From: JAXLXE01 sp046328115
Lineage (GTDB): Bacteria; Chloroflexota; UBA6077; JACCZL01
Reading direction: 5' to 3'
Length of the DNA: 64,000 nucleotides
Assembly: GCA_046328115.1 (NCBI GenBank)
Contig: JAXLXE010000001.1
Span: 1,240,001-1,304,000, forward strand
Position 1 is the first letter of the stretch. The number at the start of each line of letters is the position of its first letter. The notes beneath the pieces are model-generated. The model was given only the letters and a program-made list of their open reading frames with translations, had not been told where the DNA came from and searched no databases. The translations under genes and the position numbers were made by a program. Positions 8,931 to 18,567 of this stretch are shown in pieces.

Positions 8931-9295
8931 CGCCACCGTCACCATCGTCGTCGGCCAGGCGCCCGGCGGGGTCACCGATGGCGGCTACGTGGCCCTGGTG
9001 GGGTCGACGCTGACGGTGCCCGTGGGAGCGGACCACCGATCTGCTGAATAACGACACGCTGGGGTTCCCGTCCGCCACCATCACGCTGTTCGGTGCCACC
9101 ACGCCAAACACGGCTGCTGGGACTGGGCTGGCGTTCGCCGGCGGCACGCTGACGGTCAACGCCAACGGCAGTTTCAGCCTGGCCAACCCCACGGTGACCG
9201 GCGCCCAGTCGTTCGTCTACCGGCTGGCCAACTCCGTCGGATCCTCTGACGCCACGGTCTCCATCGAGGTCCGCCAGGCGCCGGCGCGGCCGTGG
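7981..9295 (+). repeat. Two 660-bp tandem super-repeats
   Basis: The segment starting ccgactcgta at 7981 recurs at 8641 (ccgatagtta), exactly 660 bases on, and the following part of each unit matches closely. Each unit encodes two alternating Ig/cadherin-like modules (types A and B, about 110 residues each). The second unit is about 655 bases long because of small deletions. More diverged single modules follow to about 10320. Confidence 0.7.
8773..9291 (+). pseudogene. Frame-broken middle section of the giant surface protein
   Basis: Aligning this section with the preceding 660-bp unit shows one base missing near 8776 (CTGGC-GGC for CTGGCCGGC), one near 8820 (GGCC-GCGGC for GGCCGGCGGC), about five near 9026-9037 (GCGG-ACCACC---GAT) and one more frame change near 9282 (GCCGGCGCGGCC). 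Between them the translation is clearly the same protein in a different frame each time (for example RGTLTVDALGSLTLTTP, then LLNNDTLGFPSATIT). The two long open frames on either side are therefore one gene. Confidence 0.65.
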
Positions 9296-12200
9296 CCGAT
9301 GGACCGTACAACGTCAACGCGGGGGCCACCCTCACCGTCCCCGCCGGAGCGGGGCCGCCGCCCGACTTGCTCAACAACGACACGCTGGGCGTGCCGACCG
9401 GCGCGATCGCGTCGTTCGGCGGCGGCTCCGCCGGCGGTTCGGTCACCTCCAACCTGGCCGGCGCCCCGCTCTCCTTGGGATCCGGCGGCTCGCTGCAGGT
9501 CAACGCCAACGGCTCCTTCTTGTTCAAGTCGTCGACTGGCTTCACCGGCGCGTTCACGTTCCAGTACCGCCTGACCAACTCGGAAGGTAGCTCGGATGCA
9601 ACGGTCACCATCAACGTCAGTGGACCGCCCAACGCCGTCAACGATCCGACCGGCGACATCCCTTCTAATAGCACCCCGCCCTCCGGCGCCAACCCCAACG
9701 TGTACCACGTCGCGCTCAATACCACGCTGAGCCCCGGGGCCGGCGCGGGCCCGCCGCCCGGCCTGCTCGTCAACGACTCGCTCGGCTTCCCGTCCGCCAC
9801 CATCACGTCGTTCGGCGGCCTCTCGGCCGGCGGCAGCGTCACCTCCAACCTCGCGGGGTCCACCCTCTCGCTCGGCTCGGGCGGCTCGCTCCGGGTCAAC
9901 GCCGACGGCTCGTTCACGTTCACGCCGGCCACCAACTTCACGGGCGTGTTCAACTTCCAGTACCGTCTCACCAACACCGGCGGCACCTCTGACGGCACGG
10001 TCACCATCGCGGTCGGCTTCCGTCCGGCCGCCTCCACCGACGCGGTCACCGTGACCGGCAACGTGAAGCTAGACTCTTCGACGATGACCACGCCGCTGTC
10101 GGTGCTGACCAACGACACCGGCGATCAGCTCACCCTGGCGCTCACCAGCCCGACGAGCACCAACGGCGGCGACGTGACCATGACCACCTCGGGCGTCGGC
10201 GCCGGCCGGTTCACGTTCGATCCGAAAGTCGGCTCCACCGCCGCCGACAGCTTCGGCTACAGCATCTCCAACGGCTTCGGCAGCGTCAACGGCACGGTGA
10301 ACGTGACCGTCTCCAACATCCTGTGGTTCGTCGACAACACCAGCACCTGCTCAGCGTCGTGCGACGGCCGTTTCACGCACCCGTTCACCACGCTCGCCAG
10401 CTTCGGCACGGCCAACGGGACGGCCAACGGACCGGCCGTGAACGAGACGATCTTCGTCTACGAGAGCGCCACCGCGTACACCGGCCCGGCCACGCTGCTC
10501 TCCGGCCAGAAGCTGCTGGGCCAGGACGCGAGCTCCTCGCTGGAGACCATCGCCGGCTTCACGGTGGCCAACGGCAGCGCCACGATACCCAGCATGAACA
10601 GCGCCAACGGCACCAGGACCACCATCACGTCCAGCGGCAACGGCGTGGTCCTGAACAACACGTCTGGCTCCAACACGCTGCGCGGGATGACCCTGGGCAA
10701 CGCCACCACCGACGCGCTCAACGGCAGCAGCTTCGGCACGCTGACCCTGGCCAATGGGACCACCGAGGCGGCCGACGTCACGATCAACACGACTGGCCGC
10801 GCCGTGAACCTCGCCACCGGCTCGGTCAACGGCGCGCTGGTGAGCACCACCAGCAGCGGCGGCGCCACCAACGTGACGCTCAGCACGATCGGTGGCACGT
10901 TCAACCTGGGCAGCGGGGCGCTCTCCGGCAGCACCACGGGTGCCAGTAACCACGCCTTCGCCGTCAGCGGCGGCGCGGGCGCCATCACCTACAGCGGCAC
11001 CATCTCGAAGACGACCCAGGGTGACGTGGTCAACGTGGCGAGCAAGAGCGGCGGCTCGCTCACCCTGAGCGGCGACCTGACCTGCAACACGTCCTGCACG
11101 GGCGTCGACATCTCCAGCAACAGCGGTGGCACAACGACGCTGAGCGGGTCAACCAAGACGATCAACACGGGCGCGAACGTGGCGGTGAACCTCACCGGCA
11201 ACACGGGCGCCACCATCAACTTCACAGGTGGCGGCCTGGACATCGATACCACCTCCGCGACCGGCTTCAACGCCACCGGCGGCGGCACCGTCAACGTCAC
11301 GACCGGCACCAACGCGAACACGATCAACAGCACCACCGGCACCGCGCTGAACGTCGCCAACACGACCATCGGCTCCAGCGGTCTCACCTTCCGCAGCATC
11401 AGCAGCAACGGCGCGACCAATGGCATCGTGCTCAACTCGACCGGCTCCAGCGGCGGGTTGTCCGTGACCGGCAATGGAGGGGCCTGCACATCGACAACTC
11501 CGACGTGCACGGGCGGTACCATCGCGGCCTCGACAGACACCGGCATCAAGCTCACGAGTACGAGCAACGTGAGTCTGACAAGAATGCGCGTCAACACCAG
11601 TACGAATTTCGGCGTGAATGGCAACACCGTGTCTGGTATGACGATCGACTCGTCGCTCCTCGATGGAACGCACGGCGGCGCCGTCGATGAGGGGGCATTG
11701 TTTGTGACGAACTGGCACACGAACGGCACTATCAGCAATACCGAGATTCGTGGCGGGTTCAACGATAACGTTAGAATCAACAACACTACGGGCACGCTGA
11801 ATCGACTAACCGTCTCCAATTCGAACATTCACAACAGCGGGAACAATCATGGCTTCGCCTTTTACACATGCCTGGGAGATGGCCCCTCGTCATGTAGTGG
11901 CGTGACCATGAATCTCACGGTATCCAATTCGACGTTCAACAACAATAGCTCCAATCACATCGACCTGGGGGCTAAGGGACTGGCCTCCATGGACGTCAAC
12001 ATAAGCGGAAACACGTTCACAACCGATAACGTAGTAGGCAATAATCCGTTTGGGGGAGCCTTCAATGCATCCATCGATCATTCGTCACATATGACATTTG
12101 ACGTTGGCAACAACACCTCGAATCATTCAAAGCTCACCGCGTTCAATTTCTTCGTGAGCAACCAGACGTCATCCACCTCCTCCATGGTGGGGCGGTTTCA

Positions 12201-12756
12201 CGACAACACGATCGGAACCAATGGCGTGGGTAGCTCCGCGTCCATACAGGGTGGCGGCCTCACCGTCACCGCGACCGGTTCAGCTACCCTCACCATGAAT
12301 ATCACCAACAACACGATTCGAAATTGGAACTCAAACAACGGCATCGACCTGCTCGCCGGCGACGGCGGAGTCACTGGCCCCGTCGTGAACTGGACTGTCA
12401 CGGGCAACACGCTCAATCTGAGCAATCCGACCGCGAATAACCTGCACGGGATCAGCTCGCGGGCTGGCACCACATCAACCGGAGGCGCCGTCGACGCCTG
12501 CGTGGATATCGGGGGCACCGCCAACAACGTGGTGGGATCGTCTCTCTCGTCCGCCGGTGGAACGGAAATCCGCGTTCGGCAGATCAACTTCGCCACCGTA
12601 CAGCTTCCCGGCTACGGCGGCGCGGCCCTCGACACGACGGCGGTCGTCAACTACCTGGCTGCTCGGAACACGACGAGCGGCGCAGGTTCGCTCAGCGCCA
12701 CGGTCCAGAACAACATCGGGTTCACCGGCGGCGCCGCCTGCACCCAGGCCCCGTAG
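9292..12756 (+). CDS. Giant surface protein, C-terminal piece (Ig-like repeats and beta-helix)
   Basis: 1154 codons continue the gene that begins at 7077. The GTG at 9292 is inside the protein and is not a credible natural start. Three Ig/cadherin-like modules come first (to about 10320). LWFVDNTSTCSASCDGRF then opens a long right-handed beta-helix region rich in N-G-T-S turns, ending in CTQAP. There is no sorting motif or autotransporter barrel at the C-terminus. From about 11560 to 12360 the DNA becomes clearly less GC-rich and codon use changes. Probably a secreted adhesin or surface-layer component; no enzymatic residues are evident. Confidence 0.65.
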   Translation: MADGPYNVNAGATLTVPAGAGPPPDLLNNDTLGVPTGAIASFGGGSAGGSVTSNLAGAPLSLGSGGSLQVNANGSFLFKSSTGFTGAFTFQYRLTNSEGSSDATVTINVSGPPNAVNDPTGDIPSNSTPPSGANPNVYHVALNTTLSPGAGAGPPPGLLVNDSLGFPSATITSFGGLSAGGSVTSNLAGSTLSLGSGGSLRVNADGSFTFTPATNFTGVFNFQYRLTNTGGTSDGTVTIAVGFRPAASTDAVTVTGNVKLDSSTMTTPLSVLTNDTGDQLTLALTSPTSTNGGDVTMTTSGVGAGRFTFDPKVGSTAADSFGYSISNGFGSVNGTVNVTVSNILWFVDNTSTCSASCDGRFTHPFTTLASFGTANGTANGPAVNETIFVYESATAYTGPATLLSGQKLLGQDASSSLETIAGFTVANGSATIPSMNSANGTRTTITSSGNGVVLNNTSGSNTLRGMTLGNATTDALNGSSFGTLTLANGTTEAADVTINTTGRAVNLATGSVNGALVSTTSSGGATNVTLSTIGGTFNLGSGALSGSTTGASNHAFAVSGGAGAITYSGTISKTTQGDVVNVASKSGGSLTLSGDLTCNTSCTGVDISSNSGGTTTLSGSTKTINTGANVAVNLTGNTGATINFTGGGLDIDTTSATGFNATGGGTVNVTTGTNANTINSTTGTALNVANTTIGSSGLTFRSISSNGATNGIVLNSTGSSGGLSVTGNGGACTSTTPTCTGGTIAASTDTGIKLTSTSNVSLTRMRVNTSTNFGVNGNTVSGMTIDSSLLDGTHGGAVDEGALFVTNWHTNGTISNTEIRGGFNDNVRINNTTGTLNRLTVSNSNIHNSGNNHGFAFYTCLGDGPSSCSGVTMNLTVSNSTFNNNSSNHIDLGAKGLASMDVNISGNTFTTDNVVGNNPFGGAFNASIDHSSHMTFDVGNNTSNHSKLTAFNFFVSNQTSSTSSMVGRFHDNTIGTNGVGSSASIQGGGLTVTATGSATLTMNITNNTIRNWNSNNGIDLLAGDGGVTGPVVNWTVTGNTLNLSNPTANNLHGISSRAGTTSTGGAVDACVDIGGTANNVVGSSLSSAGGTEIRVRQINFATVQLPGYGGAALDTTAVVNYLAARNTTSGAGSLSATVQNNIGFTGGAACTQAP

Positions 12757-12922
12757 TCGCCGCGCGTTCCCCCATTAGCCGAAAAGTCAGCTCACCCAAG
12801 GAAACCAAGCCCTCACGAGCGGCGATCAACGGCGCGTATCCCGCTGCCATGGGCACCCTTACCCGCCTTACGGCGAACGCAGACGAATGCCCCGCGGCCG
12901 CTCAGGTCAACTGGGCACGGTC

Positions 12923-14182
12923 CTACGTTCCCGCCCCACCCACCAGCCGAACCAGCAACGCCACGTTGAGCGCCACGATCGCCGCCGCGAAGATCCAGGC
13001 CAGCAACGTGATCCAGCGCCGATTGACGAAGTCGCCCATCACGTCGCGACGAGACGTCAGCCAGATCAGTGGGATCACCGCGAACGGCAACTGAACCGAC
13101 AACAGCACCTGGCTGAGGATCAACACCCAGTACGCATCCAGGCCCATCGCGATGATGATGATGGCCGGCACCACCGTGATCGCCCTACGCAAGAACAGGC
13201 CAAACCGGATGTTGAGAAAGCCCTCAATGATGATCTGACCTGCCAGCGTCGCAGTGGTCGACGATGACAGTCCCGCGGCCAGGAGCGCTAGCGCAAAGGC
13301 CACTGCCGCCCCCTCGCCGAACAGCGGCACCAGCGTCTGGTGCGCCTCCTCAATCGAGTCGATGTCCAGCCCACGGGTGAAGAACGCCGCGGCAGCCATG
13401 ATCACGATCGCCGAGTTCACCAACCAGGCCAGGTTCAGGGCAACCGCGGAGTCCATCAGGGCCGCTCGCGGCGTCCCCCGATTCAGCAACGGGTCCGCCT
13501 CCCGGCGCGTAAGGATCACCCCCGAGTGCAGGTACAGGTTGTGCGGCATCACGGTAGCACCCAGCATGCCCATGGCAATCAAAATGCTGTCGCCCGACAG
13601 TCGCGGAACCAGCACGCCACCAGCAACACCAGCCCAGTCCGGCTGGACCACCCACACCTCGAACACGTACGAGACGCCGATCACCGCGACGAAGGCGATG
13701 ATGATGAACTCAACCGCGCGGTAGCCAAATCTGTACAGACCGAGAATCGCGAATACCGCGAGCGCGGTGATCACGGCCGCCGGCAGCATCGGAATGTGGA
13801 GCAACAAGTAGAAACCGAGCGCCGCTCCCAGGAACTCAGCCAGGTCGGTGGCAATAGCGGCGATCTCCGCCGTCGCCCATAGGACGAAGTTGAGCCTGCG
13901 GTTCAGCATCTCGCGACACACGCGCGGGTAGGTCAGCCCGGTGGCCAATCCAAGCTTGGCCGAAAGGTACTGCAGCAGCAACGCCATCACGTTCGCCGCA
14001 AGCAACACCCACAGCAAGCTGTACCCGAACCGCGCGCCGCCCTCGATGTCGGTGGCCCAGTTACCCGGATCCATGTAGCCCACGCTCACAAGGAACGCCG
14101 GGCCCAGATACGCCAACCAGCCGCGCGGCAAGGCGCCGGATGGCAACGGTCTGAGGTTGACGGACGCGCCGGAGACAGACAC
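12923..14182 (-). CDS. mntH: Nramp-family Mn2+/Fe2+ transporter (MntH)
   Basis: 419 residues with about 11 membrane helices. The metal-site signature DPGNWATDI is in helix 1 and the helix-6 motif is ATVMPHNLYLHSGV, as in Nramp/MntH proteins that import divalent metal with protons through the cytoplasmic membrane. The start is GTG 14182, with GGGGAG about 12 bases upstream. It is the last gene of a long minus-strand run, 91 bases after the DUF4239 gene. No MntR or Fur box was recognised. Confidence 0.9.
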   Translation of the reverse strand: MSVSGASVNLRPLPSGALPRGWLAYLGPAFLVSVGYMDPGNWATDIEGGARFGYSLLWVLLAANVMALLLQYLSAKLGLATGLTYPRVCREMLNRRLNFVLWATAEIAAIATDLAEFLGAALGFYLLLHIPMLPAAVITALAVFAILGLYRFGYRAVEFIIIAFVAVIGVSYVFEVWVVQPDWAGVAGGVLVPRLSGDSILIAMGMLGATVMPHNLYLHSGVILTRREADPLLNRGTPRAALMDSAVALNLAWLVNSAIVIMAAAAFFTRGLDIDSIEEAHQTLVPLFGEGAAVAFALALLAAGLSSSTTATLAGQIIIEGFLNIRFGLFLRRAITVVPAIIIIAMGLDAYWVLILSQVLLSVQLPFAVIPLIWLTSRRDVMGDFVNRRWITLLAWIFAAAIVALNVALLVRLVGGAGT

Positions 14183-14273
14183 TGCCGCGGATAGCTCCCC
14201 GAAGGACCTGAAGGGACTCGCGGAAGTTAAGCAGATCGGCGCGGGGGCGTCAATTCACGGCGCGCGGTCAGGC

Positions 14274-15056
14274 CTACCGCGCCAGCCCCGTGGCTTCGAT
14301 CCGCTGAAAGGTGTGGAGGATCTCCTGGATGGCCTCTGGCTGCAACGCGATAGGCCCGGTGAACGGGAAATCCAGCGCGGCCACCAGCATCAGCACGCCG
14401 GCGATGCTCAAAGCGTACAGCACGGTCATGGCCACCTGGGCGGTGTGGCTGGGCGCACTGAAAAAGAACGTGAACGCCACCGTAATGACCGCCCCGCCGA
14501 CCAGCATGACCCACATCAGAGTCGGCATGCCAGTTCGCGCGGCCAACAGCCGCTCGGCACGCGTGACGCTGATCTCCTGCATCGCGTCCAGGAGATGATC
14601 GAAGATCTGCGTTTCCTTGTCCCCCCTTGGCTCGAATCGCTCAACCTCGCGCCAAAGCGCGTCCAGGTCCACCAGCACGTCGCCGTCGGCCCGTCCGACC
14701 GCCATGGCCGCCCAGGCCGGGCCCGTCACCGCACCGGCATACTGAACCACCCGGTGCTGGATCTCGCGCCCTCTACCCTCCGGAATCAACCGTGCGAAGC
14801 GATAGACGACCAACATGGCGCTCGCCTCGCGCTGCGTCAACTTACGAGCGTCCTCAAAGTCGCCCCACACGGCCACGACGACGAACGCCAGAAGCACACC
14901 GTAAATCGCCCCCAGCACCGTAATGAGGAAGCCCGCCACCTCATTATTCTGTCGCCGCTGCTCATGGGGGATTCGGCGGTGCACAACCCGCAAACCCACC
15001 ACCGCGGCGGCCACCCCCAGCAGCACAGAGGCGAACATCGCCACCGTGCCGATCAC
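14274..15056 (-). CDS. DUF4239 (bestrophin-like) membrane protein
   Basis: 260 residues. There are two hydrophobic helices near the N-terminus (about residues 3-22 and 42-64), a soluble middle and two more helices (about 178-198 and 207-228), the layout of the DUF4239 family, which Pfam labels bestrophin-like. The GTG start overlaps the stop of the upstream antiporter gene (GTGA), so the two are probably co-translated. The ion specificity and function are unproven. Confidence 0.65.
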   Translation of the reverse strand: MIGTVAMFASVLLGVAAAVVGLRVVHRRIPHEQRRQNNEVAGFLITVLGAIYGVLLAFVVVAVWGDFEDARKLTQREASAMLVVYRFARLIPEGRGREIQHRVVQYAGAVTGPAWAAMAVGRADGDVLVDLDALWREVERFEPRGDKETQIFDHLLDAMQEISVTRAERLLAARTGMPTLMWVMLVGGAVITVAFTFFFSAPSHTAQVAMTVLYALSIAGVLMLVAALDFPFTGPIALQPEAIQEILHTFQRIEATGLAR

Positions 15057-16282
15057 GCCGCCCGTCCTTGCTCCGTGATCGCCAGCACTGGCGAACCCGA
15101 TCCGGCCTTGTGCCGCTCCAACACGCGCGTCGCCAGGTCCGGCAGCACCACCATCGCCGCCACGGCCGCCAGCACCATCGCGGATGCCATCTCCGTAGAG
15201 AGATCGCCCGTTCCAACACCGATCCGGGAGGTAGCGATGAAGAACGGCCCAGGAACCGCCAGCAACAGCGAGGCCGCCACCGCGTCCCGTGTCCCAAGTA
15301 CCCCACGGTAAGCAAACGTCGCCGCGGCGCGCGCGATCAACAGACCAGCAAACACCAGCACGGCCAGCACCAGCAGCCGCGGGTCCCGGCTGAAGTCAGG
15401 CAGGGTCAGGCGGACGCCGACGGAGATGAAGAACACCGGCACGAAGATGCCAAAGCCGATCGCCTCGAGCTTCTGGCTCAGCAGCGGGTGTCGCTCTCGC
15501 GCGTCACAGTCCAGCCAGGCAAAGATGCAGCCGGCCAGGAACGCCCCCAGCACCACCTCAAGGCCCAGATGTCCTGCAAGCGCCGCCATTGCCAGCAGCA
15601 GCGCAAACGTGCCCCGTACACGGATCTGCGAAGAAGAGTCGTCGAGTCGCCCCACCAGATCCGCGATCCACCGCGAGTGCGCGGCGAACATCACCGTTGC
15701 GCCCAGCGCAAGCGCTGCCGCCACGATGCTCACGACCAGGATCGTGCCGCTCAACCAGTGCGCGCCGTGAGAGAACACCAGCGCCACCAGCACCATTGGA
15801 GCGAACACGCCAAGATCGCCGGCTACGTGCACGTACCTCCCAAAGGGCGTGCCGCGCTGGTGTGCCGCCCCAAGGACCGGGTTCACGATCGCCATGCCAG
15901 TGCCGGAGAGCATGATCCCCACCAGAAGCGCATTGGACGTGAAACCGCCCAGAGTCAGAAGCCCGCCCAGCCCCATGCCAACCAGCAGCGAAGCCGCGAA
16001 CGCCGCGCCGGCCAGCGCCAGCGGACGACCCCGCGCGTAGCACAGCTCAACCCCGGCGCCGGACAAGAACAGCACGTACGCCAGCCCAACCAGGCTGACC
16101 GCGTCCAGCACGGGGTCGACCTGCACCAGGCCGAGCACCGCCGGCCCGATCACAACGCCTGCCAGGATCTCAAATACCACGCCGGGCACGCGCACGCCCG
16201 GCAGGGCACCCAGCAGCAGCCGCAGCCCAAAGGCCGTGAGCGCCACCAGCACCAGGTTGAACAGCGTGACCGACGGGCTCAT
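15053..16282 (-). CDS. CPA2-type sodium/proton or potassium/proton antiporter
   Basis: 409 residues, almost entirely hydrophobic, with 11-13 predicted membrane helices, consistent with the sodium/hydrogen exchanger (Kef/NapA-like) fold. It lacks the C-terminal TrkA-N and TrkA-C domains of KefB/KefC, so it looks like a minimal antiporter. The ATG at 16282 is 66 bases from the AGE-STAS gene stop, and the 3' end overlaps the DUF4239 gene by four bases. Likely role: pH or cation homeostasis. Confidence 0.78.
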   Translation of the reverse strand: MSPSVTLFNLVLVALTAFGLRLLLGALPGVRVPGVVFEILAGVVIGPAVLGLVQVDPVLDAVSLVGLAYVLFLSGAGVELCYARGRPLALAGAAFAASLLVGMGLGGLLTLGGFTSNALLVGIMLSGTGMAIVNPVLGAAHQRGTPFGRYVHVAGDLGVFAPMVLVALVFSHGAHWLSGTILVVSIVAAALALGATVMFAAHSRWIADLVGRLDDSSSQIRVRGTFALLLAMAALAGHLGLEVVLGAFLAGCIFAWLDCDARERHPLLSQKLEAIGFGIFVPVFFISVGVRLTLPDFSRDPRLLVLAVLVFAGLLIARAAATFAYRGVLGTRDAVAASLLLAVPGPFFIATSRIGVGTGDLSTEMASAMVLAAVAAMVVLPDLATRVLERHKAGSGSPVLAITEQGRAA

Positions 16283-16348
16283 GACCGCCTCGTCCCATAC
16301 GAAGCGGCGCCGGCCTGCGCCAGCGCCGCCTCGCCAGGATCAGCCGCC

Positions 16349-18511
16349 CTAGGCTGACCTCGGGGAGGCTTCCACCACCCCCAGGTCAGCGCCGGCCACC
16401 AGCTCCTCAAAGACCTCCTCGTCCTTGAACACCTGGGCCACGGGCAGGCTGGCGCCAACCAGCGCCACGTCAGCATCGATGTCCAGCTTCTGCTTGGCCA
16501 CCACCAACGCACGCACGGCCGCCGCGTCAATCGCGTCCAGATCGGACGCGTCAATCACCAGCCTGGAGGGCTGCGCCCGCGTGACCCGCGCCAGCTCGGC
16601 GCGGAGGGCCGGCAGGGACTCCGCGGTCAGCTCGCCCATGAGCGAGAGCGTGGCAGAGCTGCCATCCATCTCCAGCTCAGATGAGAAGGCCTTCGCCATC
16701 GACGTGGGCATCAGCCGCACGCGCACCCGCAGGTCCTTCTCGCTCCGCGGCAGGTTCACCGTCATCGCCACCGGATCAAAGTCCGCGTACGCCACGCCGT
16801 CCACCCACACGTCAGCGATCTTCACGCTGCCAACCGGTAGGAAGTCAGGAGCCACCCGCAGCACGTTGTCCTCGAAGCCGTTCGCGCGTGGCTTGAAGTA
16901 CAGGTCAAGCGGCTTCTTGGTAACCAGCAGATTGGAGTAGACGGCCGCGAGGTAGCACAGCTCGGTGGAGTGGTAGCCGCTCATGGAGTGGCTGCCCTTC
17001 ATCCGCTCCGTGCCCATCAGGTACGGAATGCCGTTCGCCAGCACGTTGAAGTAGACGCCGCCAGTCTCGTTGTCCAGGAAGAAGGCGTTGTAGAACGCCA
17101 TGGACTCGCGCGCCAGCTTCTTGTACTGCTCATCGCCCAGCGAACCCGCCAGGATCAGGTAGGCCAGGATTCCCTGCTCCTGCTGCCACCACGCCTTGCG
17201 ATCATGCCAGGCGAAGCGGTGGAACTCCTGGCCGGCCTGCCGCGTACGCTCCATCACGTCGTACCAGCCGCCCCGCCGACCGTCGCCACCGATCGCCGGC
17301 ATCAGCTCCGCGATCTTCCGCGCAAACGCCACGTAGTCGGTGTTCGCCCGCATGTGGTGAATCCGCATCAGGTTCCAGGCAATCTTCAGGTTGTGGCCAA
17401 CTACGCCCCGGTTCTGCTGCCAGCCCCAGGTCTGGTCGTGGCTCCAATCCTCGTGGAACTTCTCCTGCACAAACGGGCTGTGCTCGTAGTCCTTGAAGCG
17501 CGCCTCAATCGTGTCACCCGTGTAGGCCAGCATGTCCGCCAGCGCCTTGTCGCCCGTCGCAAGGACCGCGTTGATCAGATAGGCCGGGGCGTGATCGCCC
17601 ACGGAGTTCCAGTTCTTGCGGGCCCGGTTGCCACCCAGCGCCTCGGAGCGCGGATCAAAGGTGATCGGATCCACGTGCGAGAAGTAGCCGCCCTTATCGT
17701 GGTCCAGGAAATACCGATCGAACAGCGCCACCGTCATGCGGATGTCCCGCAGAATCCTCTGGTCGCCGGTGATCCGGTAAGTCTGGGTGGGGCCGGCCAG
17801 CGCGTAGATCTGCTCATAGGCCGGGATCGCGTCGTAGTCATCGCCGAACTCAGAGGCAAAGACCTTCCGCTCCTTCTGCCCCTTCAAGTCCAGCGCGTGG
17901 TACCAGTAGACGATCCCGCGGGACTCGTCGATGAATCGCAGATGGTCACGGAGGTATTCCGTGCCCTTCTCGGCTGCCTCGAGGTACCGCTCGTTGCCCG
18001 TCAGCATGTAGGCGGATGCGAAGCCGTAGACCAGCCGCGAGATGGTGTCCGTCTCCTGCCGCAGTGCGCCCACCTGCTCGCCAGAGACGGAGATGGACGT
18101 GCGGTACTTCGCATAGTCGATCACGCCGTCCGGGAACTGCGCCTGGAGCCAGAAGTCCGCGATCGCGGCGATCTGCCGCACCCACCAGTCCTGCGCCTCG
18201 AACCGGTACTCGGCCGCGTCTCGGCCCACAAAAATGAGGTGCTTCACCTCAAACTTCATGCTGGACTCCGGGTAATAGATGCCGTACGCAAAGACGAATC
18301 GCCCATCGCCCAGCATCTGGCGCATCTGCCCGGAGCTGTCCTGGTAGCCCTCGCCAAGGTTCCGCACCAGCTCGCCGTACACGTTCGCGCCAAGCTGCGC
18401 ACGGACCACCTCCCCACCGGGGGTGGTCAGGGTGAACGACTCTGCCTTCTCGTCAAAGTCCGTCGCATACCCGGCCACCAGGTCCGAGAACGTAAACGCC
18501 ACGTCTGCCAC
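16349..18511 (-). CDS. AGE-family (N-acylglucosamine 2-epimerase-like) protein fused to a STAS domain
   Basis: 720 residues; GTG start with GGAGG 6 bases upstream. Residues about 1-120 are a beta-rich domain. Residues about 130-540 form an (alpha/alpha)6 barrel of the AGE epimerase/cellobiose epimerase type, with WHDRKAWWQQEQGILAY and conserved His and Trp residues. Residues about 620-715 form a STAS domain (LMGELTAESLPALRAELA ... RLVIDASDLDAIDAAAVRAL). The serine phosphorylated in anti-sigma antagonists is Ala here (IDAAAV for the usual IDSSG), so a classical phospho-switch is unlikely. It sits 56 bases after glgX, hinting at carbohydrate metabolism. The substrate is unknown. Confidence 0.7.
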   Translation of the reverse strand: MADVAFTFSDLVAGYATDFDEKAESFTLTTPGGEVVRAQLGANVYGELVRNLGEGYQDSSGQMRQMLGDGRFVFAYGIYYPESSMKFEVKHLIFVGRDAAEYRFEAQDWWVRQIAAIADFWLQAQFPDGVIDYAKYRTSISVSGEQVGALRQETDTISRLVYGFASAYMLTGNERYLEAAEKGTEYLRDHLRFIDESRGIVYWYHALDLKGQKERKVFASEFGDDYDAIPAYEQIYALAGPTQTYRITGDQRILRDIRMTVALFDRYFLDHDKGGYFSHVDPITFDPRSEALGGNRARKNWNSVGDHAPAYLINAVLATGDKALADMLAYTGDTIEARFKDYEHSPFVQEKFHEDWSHDQTWGWQQNRGVVGHNLKIAWNLMRIHHMRANTDYVAFARKIAELMPAIGGDGRRGGWYDVMERTRQAGQEFHRFAWHDRKAWWQQEQGILAYLILAGSLGDEQYKKLARESMAFYNAFFLDNETGGVYFNVLANGIPYLMGTERMKGSHSMSGYHSTELCYLAAVYSNLLVTKKPLDLYFKPRANGFEDNVLRVAPDFLPVGSVKIADVWVDGVAYADFDPVAMTVNLPRSEKDLRVRVRLMPTSMAKAFSSELEMDGSSATLSLMGELTAESLPALRAELARVTRAQPSRLVIDASDLDAIDAAAVRALVVAKQKLDIDADVALVGASLPVAQVFKDEEVFEELVAGADLGVVEASPRSA

Positions 18512-18567
18512 TTGAATCCTCCGTTGTTTCGTCAGATCTCTTCAGTCAAGTTGGGGCCCCGGCGCGA

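Noticed and set aside
7182..8975. Long antisense open frame (597 codons) over the giant surface gene
   Set aside because: The plus strand carries clear TPT and Ig-like repeats. The antisense frame is a consequence of GC and repeat composition.
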